Below the pieces are notes generated by a model. It was not told where the DNA came from and ran no database searches. It saw only the letters and a program-made list of their open reading frames with translations. A stretch of DNA of 64,000 nucleotides, taken from JAXHLG01 sp034522495. Its GTDB lineage: Bacteria > Patescibacteriota > Minisyncoccia > Moranbacterales > DUUL01. A program made the position numbers and the translations under genes. The stretch's first letter is position 1, and each line of letters begins with the position of its first letter. The stretch lies in contig JAXHLG010000002.1 in assembly GCA_034522495.1 (NCBI GenBank), forward strand, positions 682,001-746,000, in the 5' to 3' direction. This document shows, in pieces, positions 10,101 through 17,743 of the stretch.

Positions 10101-10696
10101 TTGGACAGATTATTACAGTCGGCGGCATAATGACCAAGCTTCAAAAAGTTTATACGCGCAACAACCAAGTAATGTATTTTGCAACACTGGAAGACGGGGT
10201 GGGAAAATTAGAAGCCTTGGTTTTTCCAAAGACTATTGAAAAAAATCCGGATCTTTGGCAAGAAGAAAAAATTGTTCTTTTGAAGGGAAAATTGTCCGAT
10301 AAAGACAGTGAATACAAGCTTTTGTGCGAAGAAGGCATAGAAGTAGATAGCCAAGAGTTGGCCGAGTTCGAAAAAAACCCTCAAGCATATGCCGGAATAA
10401 GTCAAAACAACGGCGCAAAGGCCGGCAGTCCAAACGGATCTGCCCATAAGCCAAGTATTAAGAAAGAAAGAATAGTCTTATTCATAGACAACACTTTTCC
10501 TCAAGAAAACTTAAGAAAAGTCTCTCAGCTAATCAACAGCTCTCCCAAAGGAAATACCCGGATATTTTTAGCCCTTGACGGAAGCAAAAAAAGACTGGAG
10601 TTGCCCGGAAAAATCCAACACAACCAAGAGATTATAAACAAACTGGCCGAACTCGTTGGAGACAAAGAAAAAGTATTGGTAAAGGAAGATGAGTAG
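7124..10696 (+). CDS. dnaE: DNA polymerase III subunit alpha
   Basis: Replicative DNA polymerase, C-family, 1190 residues. An N-terminal PHP domain (HLHVHTHYSLLDG at residues 7-19, ITDHGVMYG, TDSHYV) could retain metal-dependent activity because its His/Asp residues are present. The polymerase core has GPGRGSAAGSFVSYL at about 357 and the catalytic aspartates in PDIDLDF at about 404 and KMDFLGLRN at about 560. A helix-hairpin-helix (IKGVGHNIAGRIIEE) is at about 845, and an OB fold at about 995-1065 (ITVGGIMTKLQKVYT). The C-terminal 120 residues are variable. The length is typical for DnaE1. Repeat B occupies the DNA just upstream. Confidence 0.97.
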   Translation: MAQKFTHLHVHTHYSLLDGLTKIDDLLDKVKEMGMDSVAITDHGVMYGVPEFYEKAVEKGVKPIIGCEFYLNPYGRDKKQSKADDIRHHLILLAKNNQGYKNLLKLSTKAHLEGFYYKPRIDLQILEKYAEGLIGLTACIEGEIPSLIISKNYEQAKKKALEYQRILGEGNFYLELQHLPNLDKQQIANEGLKKLSQETGIPLVATTDSHYVNPEDNEVQDILLCIQTGKKIDDENRLSLKENPLYLKSPEEMAKNFADVPEAVENTFKIAEKCNVEIEFGNTKLPRFEPPEGYSNEEYLREICEQGLKEKYGENVTNEHRERMEYELDIISRMGFSSYFLIVQDFTRWARKNEIVVGPGRGSAAGSFVSYLAGITNVDPIKYSLLFERFLNPDRVSMPDIDLDFADHRRDEVLEYVRKKYGKDHVAQIITFGTMAARAAIRDAGRVMGVEYNYCDKLSKMVPAFNTLDQALENSRELLEEYNSNANAKKIIDAAHRLEGIARHASVHACGVVITDKPVTEYSPLQYITGKEGAEEGLVTQYSASSKSSYVEKIGLLKMDFLGLRNLTIIENALKVIKKTTGDVIDIEKIFLEDQETFKLLQKGHTTGIFQLESSGMKNYLQKLKPSQFEDVIAMVALYRPGPMEWIPDFIDRKHGRKRVEYLHPKLEPILQNTYGVAIYQEQVMQIARDLAGFSLGEADILRKAMGKKIHELIKEQKEKFIQGAKQNGIPDQMAKQIFSFIEPFAGYGFNRSHAACYALIGYQTAFLKARYPAQFMTALLNSDKDDIDRIAIEIEEARIMGIEVLPPDVNESLIEFALIQDSSMSEEKDKQSQIRFGLEAIKGVGHNIAGRIIEERKKKGPFKDIIDMVERVNDKDLNKKSLEALAMSGALDSVIERNKMLQNVETVLNYAKDYQKNKASGQSSLFSLGTEENKIEVPKINLEEVEPTNKAQRLSWERALLGLYVSDHPLKGYQDYFSSKATAIASLSQDKVGQIITVGGIMTKLQKVYTRNNQVMYFATLEDGVGKLEALVFPKTIEKNPDLWQEEKIVLLKGKLSDKDSEYKLLCEEGIEVDSQELAEFEKNPQAYAGISQNNGAKAGSPNGSAHKPSIKKERIVLFIDNTFPQENLRKVSQLINSSPKGNTRIFLALDGSKKRLELPGKIQHNQEIINKLAELVGDKEKVLVKEDE

Positions 10697-10832
10697 TAAG
10701 ATTTTAAATTCAAAAAACAACATGCAAAGTTGTTGTGTCCTGAATATTCGGGACAGGAATTTATAAATTTTATTCAACAACCTCTTGATTTTAGTTACAA
10801 GATAACTCTCATTCCGTTAGTTCTAGGGTATG

Positions 10833-11019
10833 TAATTAGGGCCTGCCCCGCATTGCGGGGCAAATAAGGTAAAATATTTATATTGTTAAAGCGGTGCGAA
10901 ACCCGAAATTCTCCGGGCGAGAATTATTTTGACTTATTTGTGGGATTTTGGTTAAAATTATTTTTTCCCGCAGAACGGGAGCAGCAGATTTTTTTCAAAA
11001 ATCAGCAGCCCCCTAATTA
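10833..11019 (+). repeat. Family C element, full-length copy
   Basis: Bounded by TAATTAGGG and the inverse CCCTAATTA. Internal landmarks: hairpin GCCCCGCATTGCGGGGC, an AT segment GGTAAAATATTTATATT, AAGCGGTG, hairpin CCCGAAATTCTCCGGG, hairpin CCCGCAGAACGGG, and TTTTTTTCAAAAATCAGCAG at the right end. No ORF. It lies between dnaE and the thrS leader. Confidence 0.88.
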
Positions 11020-11097
11020 TTTTCCGTTATTTTGATTTTTGCATTTTGATGTTTGAAAAAAATTATTCCTACATCTCACTCCTCACTTACCATCTAC

Positions 11098-11125
11098 TTG
11101 ACATATTCGGGATAAATAGTAAAAT
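11098..11125 (+). promoter_or_regulatory. Promoter of the thrS T-box leader
   Basis: TTGACA, 16 bp, TAAAAT. Predicted transcription would begin near 11132, just before the first leader stems. Confidence 0.65.
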
Positions 11126-11130
11126 TGAGA

Positions 11131-11350
11131 TAGCTCTTTGTTGGTGATTGATGCGTTTACCAAGCGCATAGCCGCGTAAGCGGTTCTGCCGGTTAACTCC
11201 GGCAGCTAAGCCGAAATAAAATTCAAAAAGTTGCTTTGCCTTATGGCAAAGAAACTGAGTGGAACCGCGGGAAAAAGAAACCCCGTCTCAGTAATTGTTA
11301 TCCGGCCGTTGCCGGAACAATGATTTTTGAGACGGGGATTTTATTTTAAA
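11131..11350 (+). ncRNA. T-box riboswitch (transcription attenuator) of thrS
   Basis: The conserved T-box core GTGGAACCGCGGG is at 11259-11271, whose TGGA bulge would pair with the UCCA end of uncharged tRNA. ACTGAG (11254-11259) pairs with CTCAGT (11287-11292) as the antiterminator. The competing terminator pairs CCCCGTCTCA (11281-11290) with TGAGACGGGG (11328-11337), followed by ATTTTATTTT. Upstream is a stem TAGCT/AGCTA (11131-11135 with 11204-11208) enclosing three short hairpins rather than one long classical Stem I. Threonine codons sit in two loops: ACC in TTTACCAAG (11156-11164) and ACT in TTAACT (11193-11198). Either could be the specifier. The predicted effect is that uncharged tRNA-Thr turns on thrS. 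Confidence 0.88.
11281..11347 (+). terminator. Attenuator terminator of the thrS T-box
   Basis: A 10-bp stem CCCCGTCTCA/TGAGACGGGG, with an inner hairpin TCCGGC/GCCGGA, then a T-rich tail. It is mutually exclusive with the antiterminator because both use CCCCGTCTCAGT. Confidence 0.88.
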
Positions 11351-11505
11351 ATCCGAAATTCTAGATTCTAAATTCTAAATAAAGTTAAGATACCTGGGAT
11401 TAAAATTCAAAGTAATTTTAAATTTAAAACATTTGAATTTAGTATTTATTTAGGGTTTAGGATTTTTGATTTAGGATTTAATAAAATAATCATTAATATA
11501 AATTT

Positions 11506-13269
11506 ATGTCAAAGGAAAATGAACAACAAAGCAAACTGGAAATAAAAAGGCACAGCCTGGCTCATGTTTTAGCGGCCGCTGTGCTGGAAGTGTTTCCGGA
11601 AACCAAATTCGGCTACGGTCCGCCGGTGGAAAACGGATTTTATTACGATTTCGAGCTTCCCCGCACCCTAGTTCCAGAGGATTTGCCAATTATAGAGGAA
11701 AAAATGAAAAATATTATTAAGCAAAATTTCCCGCTGGAGCATAAAACCATCTCCATTGAGGAGGCCAAAAGCCATTATGATAAACTGAATCAAAAATACA
11801 AGCTGGAATTATTAGAAGATCTTGAAAAAGAGGGTTATAAAGAAGTTTCCGTTTATAAGCTTGGCCAATTTGTGGATCTTTGCAACGGTCCTCATTTGGA
11901 ATCCGCCGGCGAAATCAATGCAGATTCTTTCAAACTAACCAGAATTTCCGGCGCCTACTGGAAAGGCGACGAAAATCAGCCTATGCTGCAGCGAGTTTAC
12001 GGCGTAGCCTTTAACAACAAAAAAGAATTAAAAAAATATTTGAAAGAACTTGAAGAGGCGGAAAAAAGGAACCACCGCAAAATAGGCAAGGAAATGGATC
12101 TATTCGCCAATTTTGAAGAAATTGGCCAAGGACTTCCTGTTTGGTTGCCCAATGGTTACGCGATGCGAAAAACTTTGGAAGACTACATGCTTAAAATGGA
12201 ACGGCTTTATGGCTATGAACATATAGCCACTCCTCATATTAATAAGGCTGAGTTATTCGAAAAATCCGGTCACTTAGGATTTTATCAGGATTCAATGTAT
12301 AGTCCCATAGAAATTGATGGCCAGACCTTTTATTTAAAACCCATGAATTGTCCGGCGGCCATGATGGTTTATAAGCGAAAACCCTATAGCTACCGAGATC
12401 TTCCCTACAAACTCGGGGAATTCGGAACTGTTTATCGTTATGAAAAATCCGGTGAATTGCATGGCTTGCAACGAGTTAGAGGTTTTACTCAAAACGATGC
12501 CCATGTGTTTTGCACCTCTGATCAATTGAAAAGCCAAATCAAAGAAATCCTGGAGATGATGGTTAAATTTTATATTAATCTTGGGTTTGAAAATTATAAG
12601 TTTCGACTCTCTTTATCCGATCCAGAGAATGATAAATACATTGGCTCCAAAGAAGATTGGCAGGAGGCCGAAGACACTATCAGGCAAGTTCTTCAAGAAG
12701 AAAAAATGGAATTTACTGAAAAAAAAGGAGAGGCGGTTTTCTATGGTCCAAAGATTGATGTGCAGGCAGTTAATGTTTTTGGAAAAGAAGACACTATTTC
12801 CACTATTCAGATTGATTTCAATTTACCGGAAAGATTTGACCTCAATTACATCGACAAAAACGGCGACAAAAAAAGGCCTTTTGTTATTCATAGGGCCTTG
12901 ATTGGATCAATGGAAAGATTTTTTGCTTTCTTGATTGAGTATTATGCCGGGAAATTTCCCTTGTGGCTGGCGCCAAAACAAGTCAAAATTCTTCCTGTTT
13001 CAGATAAATTCAATGAATACGCACGAAAAATCAAGAGACAACTTCTGGAAAAAGATATAAGAGTAGAATTAGACGACTCCGACGAATCTCTCGGTAAAAA
13101 AATCGCCGAAGCCACCACTCAAAAAGTTCCCTATATGCTGGTGGTGGGCGAAAAAGAAAAAGAAAGCGATTCCGTCGCCGTCCGCCACCGCGAAGGCAAG
13201 AAGCAGGAAGTGCTGAAAGTGGATGAGTTTTTGAAGAAAGTTGAGGATGAAATTATAAATAAAAAATAA
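11506..13269 (+). CDS. thrS: Threonyl-tRNA synthetase (no TGS domain)
   Basis: Class II synthetase charging tRNA-Thr. At 587 residues it is about 55 shorter than E. coli ThrS because the N-terminal TGS domain is missing; it begins at the editing domain (RHSLAHVLAAAV, His15 and His19, then VDLCNGPHLESAG with the editing Cys and His). The catalytic core has the zinc ligands in KPMNCPAAM and VRGFTQNDAHVFC and the motif 3 region in IHRALIGSMERFFAFLIE. The anticodon-binding domain starts at LPVSDKFNEYA, about residue 500. It is controlled by the T-box upstream. The 158 bp between T-box terminator and ATG hold degenerate AT repeats (TTCTAAATTCTAAAT-like). The convergent hydrolase gene starts 2 bp beyond its stop. 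Confidence 0.97.
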   Translation: MSKENEQQSKLEIKRHSLAHVLAAAVLEVFPETKFGYGPPVENGFYYDFELPRTLVPEDLPIIEEKMKNIIKQNFPLEHKTISIEEAKSHYDKLNQKYKLELLEDLEKEGYKEVSVYKLGQFVDLCNGPHLESAGEINADSFKLTRISGAYWKGDENQPMLQRVYGVAFNNKKELKKYLKELEEAEKRNHRKIGKEMDLFANFEEIGQGLPVWLPNGYAMRKTLEDYMLKMERLYGYEHIATPHINKAELFEKSGHLGFYQDSMYSPIEIDGQTFYLKPMNCPAAMMVYKRKPYSYRDLPYKLGEFGTVYRYEKSGELHGLQRVRGFTQNDAHVFCTSDQLKSQIKEILEMMVKFYINLGFENYKFRLSLSDPENDKYIGSKEDWQEAEDTIRQVLQEEKMEFTEKKGEAVFYGPKIDVQAVNVFGKEDTISTIQIDFNLPERFDLNYIDKNGDKKRPFVIHRALIGSMERFFAFLIEYYAGKFPLWLAPKQVKILPVSDKFNEYARKIKRQLLEKDIRVELDDSDESLGKKIAEATTQKVPYMLVVGEKEKESDSVAVRHREGKKQEVLKVDEFLKKVEDEIINKK

Positions 13270-13271
13270 TC

Positions 13272-14057
13272 CTACTCACTTACCCTTTTGCTGCTTATAA
13301 AATTGATCACTTTGTCTCTAAATTTCCCTGATAGCCAAATGTCGTTATGCCCTCTAGCTTCGATTAAAACATATTCTTTGGCAGGAGTTTGCAACGATTC
13401 GTATAATTCCCTTGAATGTTTGTGAGGAATAATATAATCGCTGTCGCCGTGAATTACTAGCAACCTGCCTTGGTATTCATTTAACCACTTAGCGTTGTTG
13501 AATTCCTCGGTTAGTAAAAGAGAAGCCGGATAAATAACATATTTGGATTGAGCTACTTTGCTTAATTCGGAAAAAGAAGAGGTCAATATCAAATTATCTA
13601 CATTCCCTAGACGAGCGTGGTAGCTTGCCGCGCCTGAACCGATGCTTTGGCCGTAGACGCTAATCTTGTCATGATTTTTTTTGTTGACATAATAATGGAT
13701 ATTTTCAACATCTTTAAGAATAAGTTTTCTGGACGGCTTGGCCTTATCGCCGGAATAACCGCTATATTCTACAAAATATAAAGAAGCGTCCGTTTTTTCA
13801 AAGATAGACTTCAAGTCGCTTCTATCGCAAGCCGACCCGGCATTGCCGTGGTAGTATATCACTGCTTCTTCATTTGACCCCTTCTTGAAATAAAACCGCG
13901 TACCGTTGTGGTCCAACTTTTTATATTCTTCAAAGCCCTTGCAATTTTTGAAGTCCTGATTATCGGGATGGTACAAGATTGATTTTTGGGCAAAGAACAA
14001 ATAAAAGCCAAATAAAACATAAACTAACGCAAGAACCCTGGCAATCTTGATTAACAT
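13272..14057 (-). CDS. Membrane-anchored alpha/beta hydrolase (Bem46-like)
   Basis: Serine hydrolase of unknown substrate, 261 residues. An N-terminal hydrophobic anchor (ARVLALVYVLFGFYLFF) is followed by the oxyanion-hole motif YYHGNAGS, the nucleophile elbow GQSIGSG at about residue 136, the acid in HGDSDYIIP at about 203, and the catalytic His in ARGHNDIW at about 236. The order and spacing fit the Bem46/ABHD13 group. The active site is probably extracytoplasmic given the anchor. It ends 2 bp from the end of thrS, with no terminator between. Confidence 0.88.
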   Translation of the reverse strand: MLIKIARVLALVYVLFGFYLFFAQKSILYHPDNQDFKNCKGFEEYKKLDHNGTRFYFKKGSNEEAVIYYHGNAGSACDRSDLKSIFEKTDASLYFVEYSGYSGDKAKPSRKLILKDVENIHYYVNKKNHDKISVYGQSIGSGAASYHARLGNVDNLILTSSFSELSKVAQSKYVIYPASLLLTEEFNNAKWLNEYQGRLLVIHGDSDYIIPHKHSRELYESLQTPAKEYVLIEARGHNDIWLSGKFRDKVINFISSKRVSE

Positions 14058-14143
14058 TTTGATAAAAATATTTTTCGCTTGAATAAGTTTAATTTAATTT
14101 TTGAGGATTAATGAGTTGAAAGTTTAAGCCTGGCTATACATGT

Positions 14144-15109
14144 TTAATCTTTAATATATTTTTTGTTTATAGACACTGACATATATCCCAGGGCTATAAA
14201 GAGAAAACCTAGTAATATAAGTGAGATGGGCCAGCCTATGGAATCGGCAAAATATTCAGCTGTAATATAAACAAGGTGAGCTAAGAGGAAGATGGTGCTG
14301 ATGCCTAACACAGCCCGGCTATTTATGTATGTGGATAAATACAAACCTCCTATGGCCAACGGAAAATAAAGCATTTGCCAAACTCCGGAGTCAAAAACTT
14401 GAGTAAACGCCGCTCCCAATAAGCCGAGAATACCGAAAAAGTTCAATACCCCTTCGAGTTTATTGTTCCAATTACTCCTAAACTGTCTGGCCAGAAGAAG
14501 ATAGCTAACGCCTATTGCCATGGCAAGATAAGCAATAAAATCTTCAGGGGGATCTTTAAGGAGGGCTCCAAAAAGAGTGTAAATGAAGACTGTACCGTTG
14601 AGTATTGAAAAAAATGTTAGGACTATTTTCTGGTGGATATAATTTAGCAATAGATAAAACAGAAAAATGATACCAAAGGACAAAGCCAGCGGCCCAAAAG
14701 AATCAATGTCAGAATTTAACTCTGAAAGCAAGACCATGACTCCCATGGGAATCAAAATACCTGACATGACATGGAAAAGCGACCCGATATCTGCCTTATC
14801 TTTTTTGAACAAAACAGATCCGATTGCCGCAATCATCAAGCCCAAGAGAAGAGTAGTGCTTATTCTCCCGAATGATCCAATATCTTCCCAAATTTGCGCA
14901 ATGAAAATTATTATACCGATAATTGCGATGGCAACTCCCAAAAGGTACAACGCTTTGGTTATAGAAAATTGAGAAAACCACTTTTTGATGCCTTCTTGAC
15001 TCTCTCCGGAACGGTCTTGTTGCTCTAGCGCCTCTAAAACATCATCCTTATCTAATTCTCCAGAGCTCACTTTCTGTGAAATTTCTTCTAACAACTCTTG
15101 TTTTTTCAT
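14144..15109 (-). CDS. Polytopic membrane protein, DUF2157-like
   Basis: A 321-residue protein with a soluble N-terminal helix pair (KKQELLEEISQKVSSGELDKDDVLEALEQQ) followed by about nine hydrophobic segments from residue 50 to 312. The layout, a short helical N domain then paired membrane helices, resembles DUF2157 membrane proteins, whose function is unknown. It follows the next listed gene by 16 bp, so the two are probably cotranscribed. No catalytic motif is visible. Confidence 0.6.
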   Translation of the reverse strand: MKKQELLEEISQKVSSGELDKDDVLEALEQQDRSGESQEGIKKWFSQFSITKALYLLGVAIAIIGIIIFIAQIWEDIGSFGRISTTLLLGLMIAAIGSVLFKKDKADIGSLFHVMSGILIPMGVMVLLSELNSDIDSFGPLALSFGIIFLFYLLLNYIHQKIVLTFFSILNGTVFIYTLFGALLKDPPEDFIAYLAMAIGVSYLLLARQFRSNWNNKLEGVLNFFGILGLLGAAFTQVFDSGVWQMLYFPLAIGGLYLSTYINSRAVLGISTIFLLAHLVYITAEYFADSIGWPISLILLGFLFIALGYMSVSINKKYIKD

Positions 15110-15125
15110 TTTCTGTTTTTAAAAA

Positions 15126-15701
15126 TTAGTGATCTTTTGATAATATCCACCCAATAAATTTGAAGTTGCCTCTCCTGTCATTTATTAAATTAAGTTTTTT
15201 CTCCCCATTCCCCTTTTTTAAATAGTAGCCCCTGGAGGAACCGCCATCAAAAAAAATAAAATCTGCTCCCCTATTGTACTCATAAGAAACCGAATATCCG
15301 TCAGGAGAAGTAATCAAACCGCTAAGCTTGTATTCTAACGCTCTCTCCAAAGGAATTTCTCTGCTTTCATCTTTTTCTGTATTATGCAAGAAAAAACGTA
15401 CATCATAACTGCCATCGGATACTTCAAAAATATTTATTAGTTGATTATTGTTCTTTACGTCACTAATTCCGTCGACCGTGAGCCTGTTATTTTGAACTTC
15501 AAAACGGTTTTGAATATACTTTTCACAATCACGATCGTAATAATTTGAATCATTTTTTTGACAAGTAGCATAAAGAAAATTGTAATCCGTGGAAACAAGA
15601 AAGGTGGGAATATATGTAAACAAAGCGACGCTAACAATTAGAAGGATTGGTAGAGCAAAGGCAATTATAATTATATAGTTATTTTTGATAAAATTCTTCA
15701 T
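15126..15701 (-). CDS. Hypothetical single-pass membrane protein
   Basis: 191 residues. One membrane helix near the N terminus (YIIIIAFALPILLIVSVALF) is followed by a predicted extracytoplasmic, beta-rich domain with two cysteines (ATCQKND and RDCEKY) about 14 residues apart that could form a disulfide. I do not recognise the family. It is the first gene of a two-gene unit with the DUF2157-like protein. Confidence 0.6.
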   Translation of the reverse strand: MKNFIKNNYIIIIAFALPILLIVSVALFTYIPTFLVSTDYNFLYATCQKNDSNYYDRDCEKYIQNRFEVQNNRLTVDGISDVKNNNQLINIFEVSDGSYDVRFFLHNTEKDESREIPLERALEYKLSGLITSPDGYSVSYEYNRGADFIFFDGGSSRGYYLKKGNGEKKLNLINDRRGNFKFIGWILSKDH

Positions 15702-15790
15702 AGCTTAGATTTAAATATTAATTTTTGTTTTATTTACTAAAACTTTATTCTATAATACCATAATACATATTTTTGACAATAAAATGATTT

Positions 15791-16933
15791 ATGAAATACT
15801 TTATCAAAACCTTCGGCTGCCAGATGAATTTTTCCGATAGCGAGAGGATGGATTCTTTCTTGGAAGAAAAAGGGCTAAAGAAAGTCAGCAGGCCCGAAGA
15901 CGCCGATTTAATCGTTATCAACACATGCGCTGTTCGACAGACAGCAGAAGACAGAGTTTGGGGGAATCTTAAGAATTACAAAGAAAAAAACCCGGAAAGC
16001 AAAGTGGTTTTGACCGGCTGTATGGCTCATCGGGATGACGTTCAAAAAAATCTTGCTAAATACGTGGATGTTTTTGCTTCAGTTGAAGAAGTTTGGAACA
16101 AGCTGAGCGAAGCGGTTGCTTCATCTGAAACCGGTTTTCCCGAAAATTATTTAAATATTCCTCCCAAATACAAGCACGATGACTTCGCCTTTGTGCCGAT
16201 TATGACGGGATGTAATAATTTTTGCTCTTATTGCGTCGTGCCCTATGCCCGCGGCCGGGAGTGGTCAAGATCCCCGAAAGACATCTTTGAAGAGATTGAA
16301 AAATTAAATAAAAAAGGGGTTAAAGAAGTCTTACTTTTAGGGCAAAATGTAAATAGCTATCGCTATGGAATCTTGAATCTTGAATCTAGTATCTTGAATA
16401 AAATAAATTCGAAATTCGAAATTCGAAATTCGAAATTCAAGTGCCGTCAGCATGAAGAACTCGGCTTCCCTCAACTGCTATTTTTTTTAGCTAAGACTTT
16501 TCCTGCGATTAACTGGCGCTTTCTAACTTCTCATCCTAAAGATTTATCGGATGAGTTGATTGAGGTTATTGCCGGAAATGAAAACATTCCCAATGAGATC
16601 CACTTGCCATTGCAATCCGGCAGCGACAAAGTGCTCAGAGACATGAACCGGCCTTACACTCAAAAACACTACTTAAATTTAATCAAAAAAATCAAAAATA
16701 TAATTCCCGGCGCGACAATCACGACAGACGTAATTGTCGGGTTTCCCACTGAGACAGAAGAAGACTTTCAGGAAACAATAAAAGTTTTTCGGGAAGCCCG
16801 TTTTGATGACGCTTTTATCAATAAGTATTCTCCCCGCCCTCAAACTGCAGCGCAAAAATTGGGAAATCCCATCTCTTGGGAAGAGAAAAAAAGGCGGGAG
16901 AAAGAATTAAGAAAAGAGCTTCCGCAAAAATGA
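15791..16933 (+). CDS. miaB: tRNA-2-methylthio-N6-dimethylallyladenosine synthase, TRAM-less, with in-frame repeat insert
   Basis: Radical-SAM methylthiotransferase acting on i6A37 of tRNAs. The UPF0004 domain shows its three cluster cysteines in KTFGCQMN (C10), INTCAV and LTGCMA; the radical-SAM motif is CNNFCSYC at about 141-148. GQNVNSY at about 190 confirms MiaB. Directly after it come about 25 unusual residues (ILNLESSILNKINSKFEIRN...) coded by GAATCTT and GAAATTC tandem repeats at 16370-16440. The family sequence resumes at LGFPQLLFFLA. The protein ends soon after the radical-SAM domain (SPRPQTAAQKLG, then a charged tail), so the usual C-terminal TRAM RNA-binding domain of about 60 residues is absent. 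Family C repeat begins 77 bp downstream. Confidence 0.93.
   Translation: MKYFIKTFGCQMNFSDSERMDSFLEEKGLKKVSRPEDADLIVINTCAVRQTAEDRVWGNLKNYKEKNPESKVVLTGCMAHRDDVQKNLAKYVDVFASVEEVWNKLSEAVASSETGFPENYLNIPPKYKHDDFAFVPIMTGCNNFCSYCVVPYARGREWSRSPKDIFEEIEKLNKKGVKEVLLLGQNVNSYRYGILNLESSILNKINSKFEIRNSKFKCRQHEELGFPQLLFFLAKTFPAINWRFLTSHPKDLSDELIEVIAGNENIPNEIHLPLQSGSDKVLRDMNRPYTQKHYLNLIKKIKNIIPGATITTDVIVGFPTETEEDFQETIKVFREARFDDAFINKYSPRPQTAAQKLGNPISWEEKKRREKELRKELPQK
16370..16440 (+). repeat. In-frame 7-bp tandem repeats inside miaB
   Basis: GAATCTT-type words followed by about four units of GAAATTC, read in frame as extra residues directly after the GQNVNSY motif. Similar words occur outside genes near 11350-11390 and 62200-62236. 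Confidence 0.88.
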
Positions 16934-17009
16934 AAAAGGTGCTAATATAAAAATAGCTGCAATGAGGAAAAGTTTCGCTGGAGCAAGCTTCCTGGATCGG
17001 TCTACCAAC

Positions 17010-17119
17010 TAATTAGGGCCTGTCCCGCATTGCGGTGCAAATAAGGTAAAATATTTATATTTTTAAAGCGGTGTGAGCCTGCTGATCCCGAGGGCTCGGG
17101 ATCTGTTGCCCCCTAATTA
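17010..17119 (+). repeat. Family C element, shortened copy
   Basis: Has both ends (TAATTAGGG...CCCTAATTA) and the GGTAAAATATTTATATT segment. The middle is replaced by a different hairpin, ATCCCGAGGGCTCGGGAT, and the right-hand hairpins are lost. Confidence 0.85.
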
Positions 17120-17159
17120 ATTGCTCTCATTCAACCTTTTTTATTATTTATTTAAAAAA

Positions 17160-17741
17160 ATGAAGAAAAGAAAAAAGTGGATTATTATTGTTCTTTTATT
17201 GTTGTTGATATTGTTTTTGGCTTGGCTTGTTTTTTCCAGGCCGGCTAGCGCCCCTTCGGAGCAGGTCTCAGATCAAAGAGAAGTAAACAAAAACGAAATA
17301 GAAGGAAACAAGGACGGCATCTCTGAAGATAAAAATAACTCCGGCGAATTAACTCCGGAGGACGTCTTAAAGAGCCTGGAAACGGACGATTCTATGGGAG
17401 AGAATGTTGAATTGGAGATTGTAAGTCCGGAAGAAAAATCTTTTATGCCTCGCCAGGCTAGGCTTTGGCGGGCGGAGTTTTCCGGAATTGATAGCAAAGA
17501 CAGCTTCAGAGTTGAATGCCAATGGAAATTTTATCTTAATGAAAACAATGAGGAAGTATTGCATCAAGAAAAAGAAATCTCCTCTTCCACTTCTAAAGAA
17601 AGCCCCAAGGCCTGCGGGTTCACATCTACATTTATTGAAAAAACGGGAAAACTACGAGTTTCCCTGGAAGCTAAAATCAAGAATTTCTCCGGAGAGATTT
17701 TAGAAGAATACGAGGCTGAAAGAGAGTACGTTGTTCAATAA
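17160..17741 (+). CDS. Hypothetical membrane-anchored extracytoplasmic protein
   Basis: 193 residues from ATG 17160; an in-frame TTG at 17121 lies just past repeat C and is less likely to be the start. A positively charged KKRKK precedes one membrane helix (WIIIVLLLLLILFLAWLVF). An acidic linker (residues 30-80) leads to a compact beta-rich domain (VELEIVSPEEKSFMPR, then FRVECQWKFYL, ending EYEAEREYVVQ), which may be Ig-like. The function is not recognised. It converges on the next gene with a 2-bp gap. Confidence 0.65.
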   Translation: MKKRKKWIIIVLLLLLILFLAWLVFSRPASAPSEQVSDQREVNKNEIEGNKDGISEDKNNSGELTPEDVLKSLETDDSMGENVELEIVSPEEKSFMPRQARLWRAEFSGIDSKDSFRVECQWKFYLNENNEEVLHQEKEISSSTSKESPKACGFTSTFIEKTGKLRVSLEAKIKNFSGEILEEYEAEREYVVQ

Positions 17742-17743
17742 AT

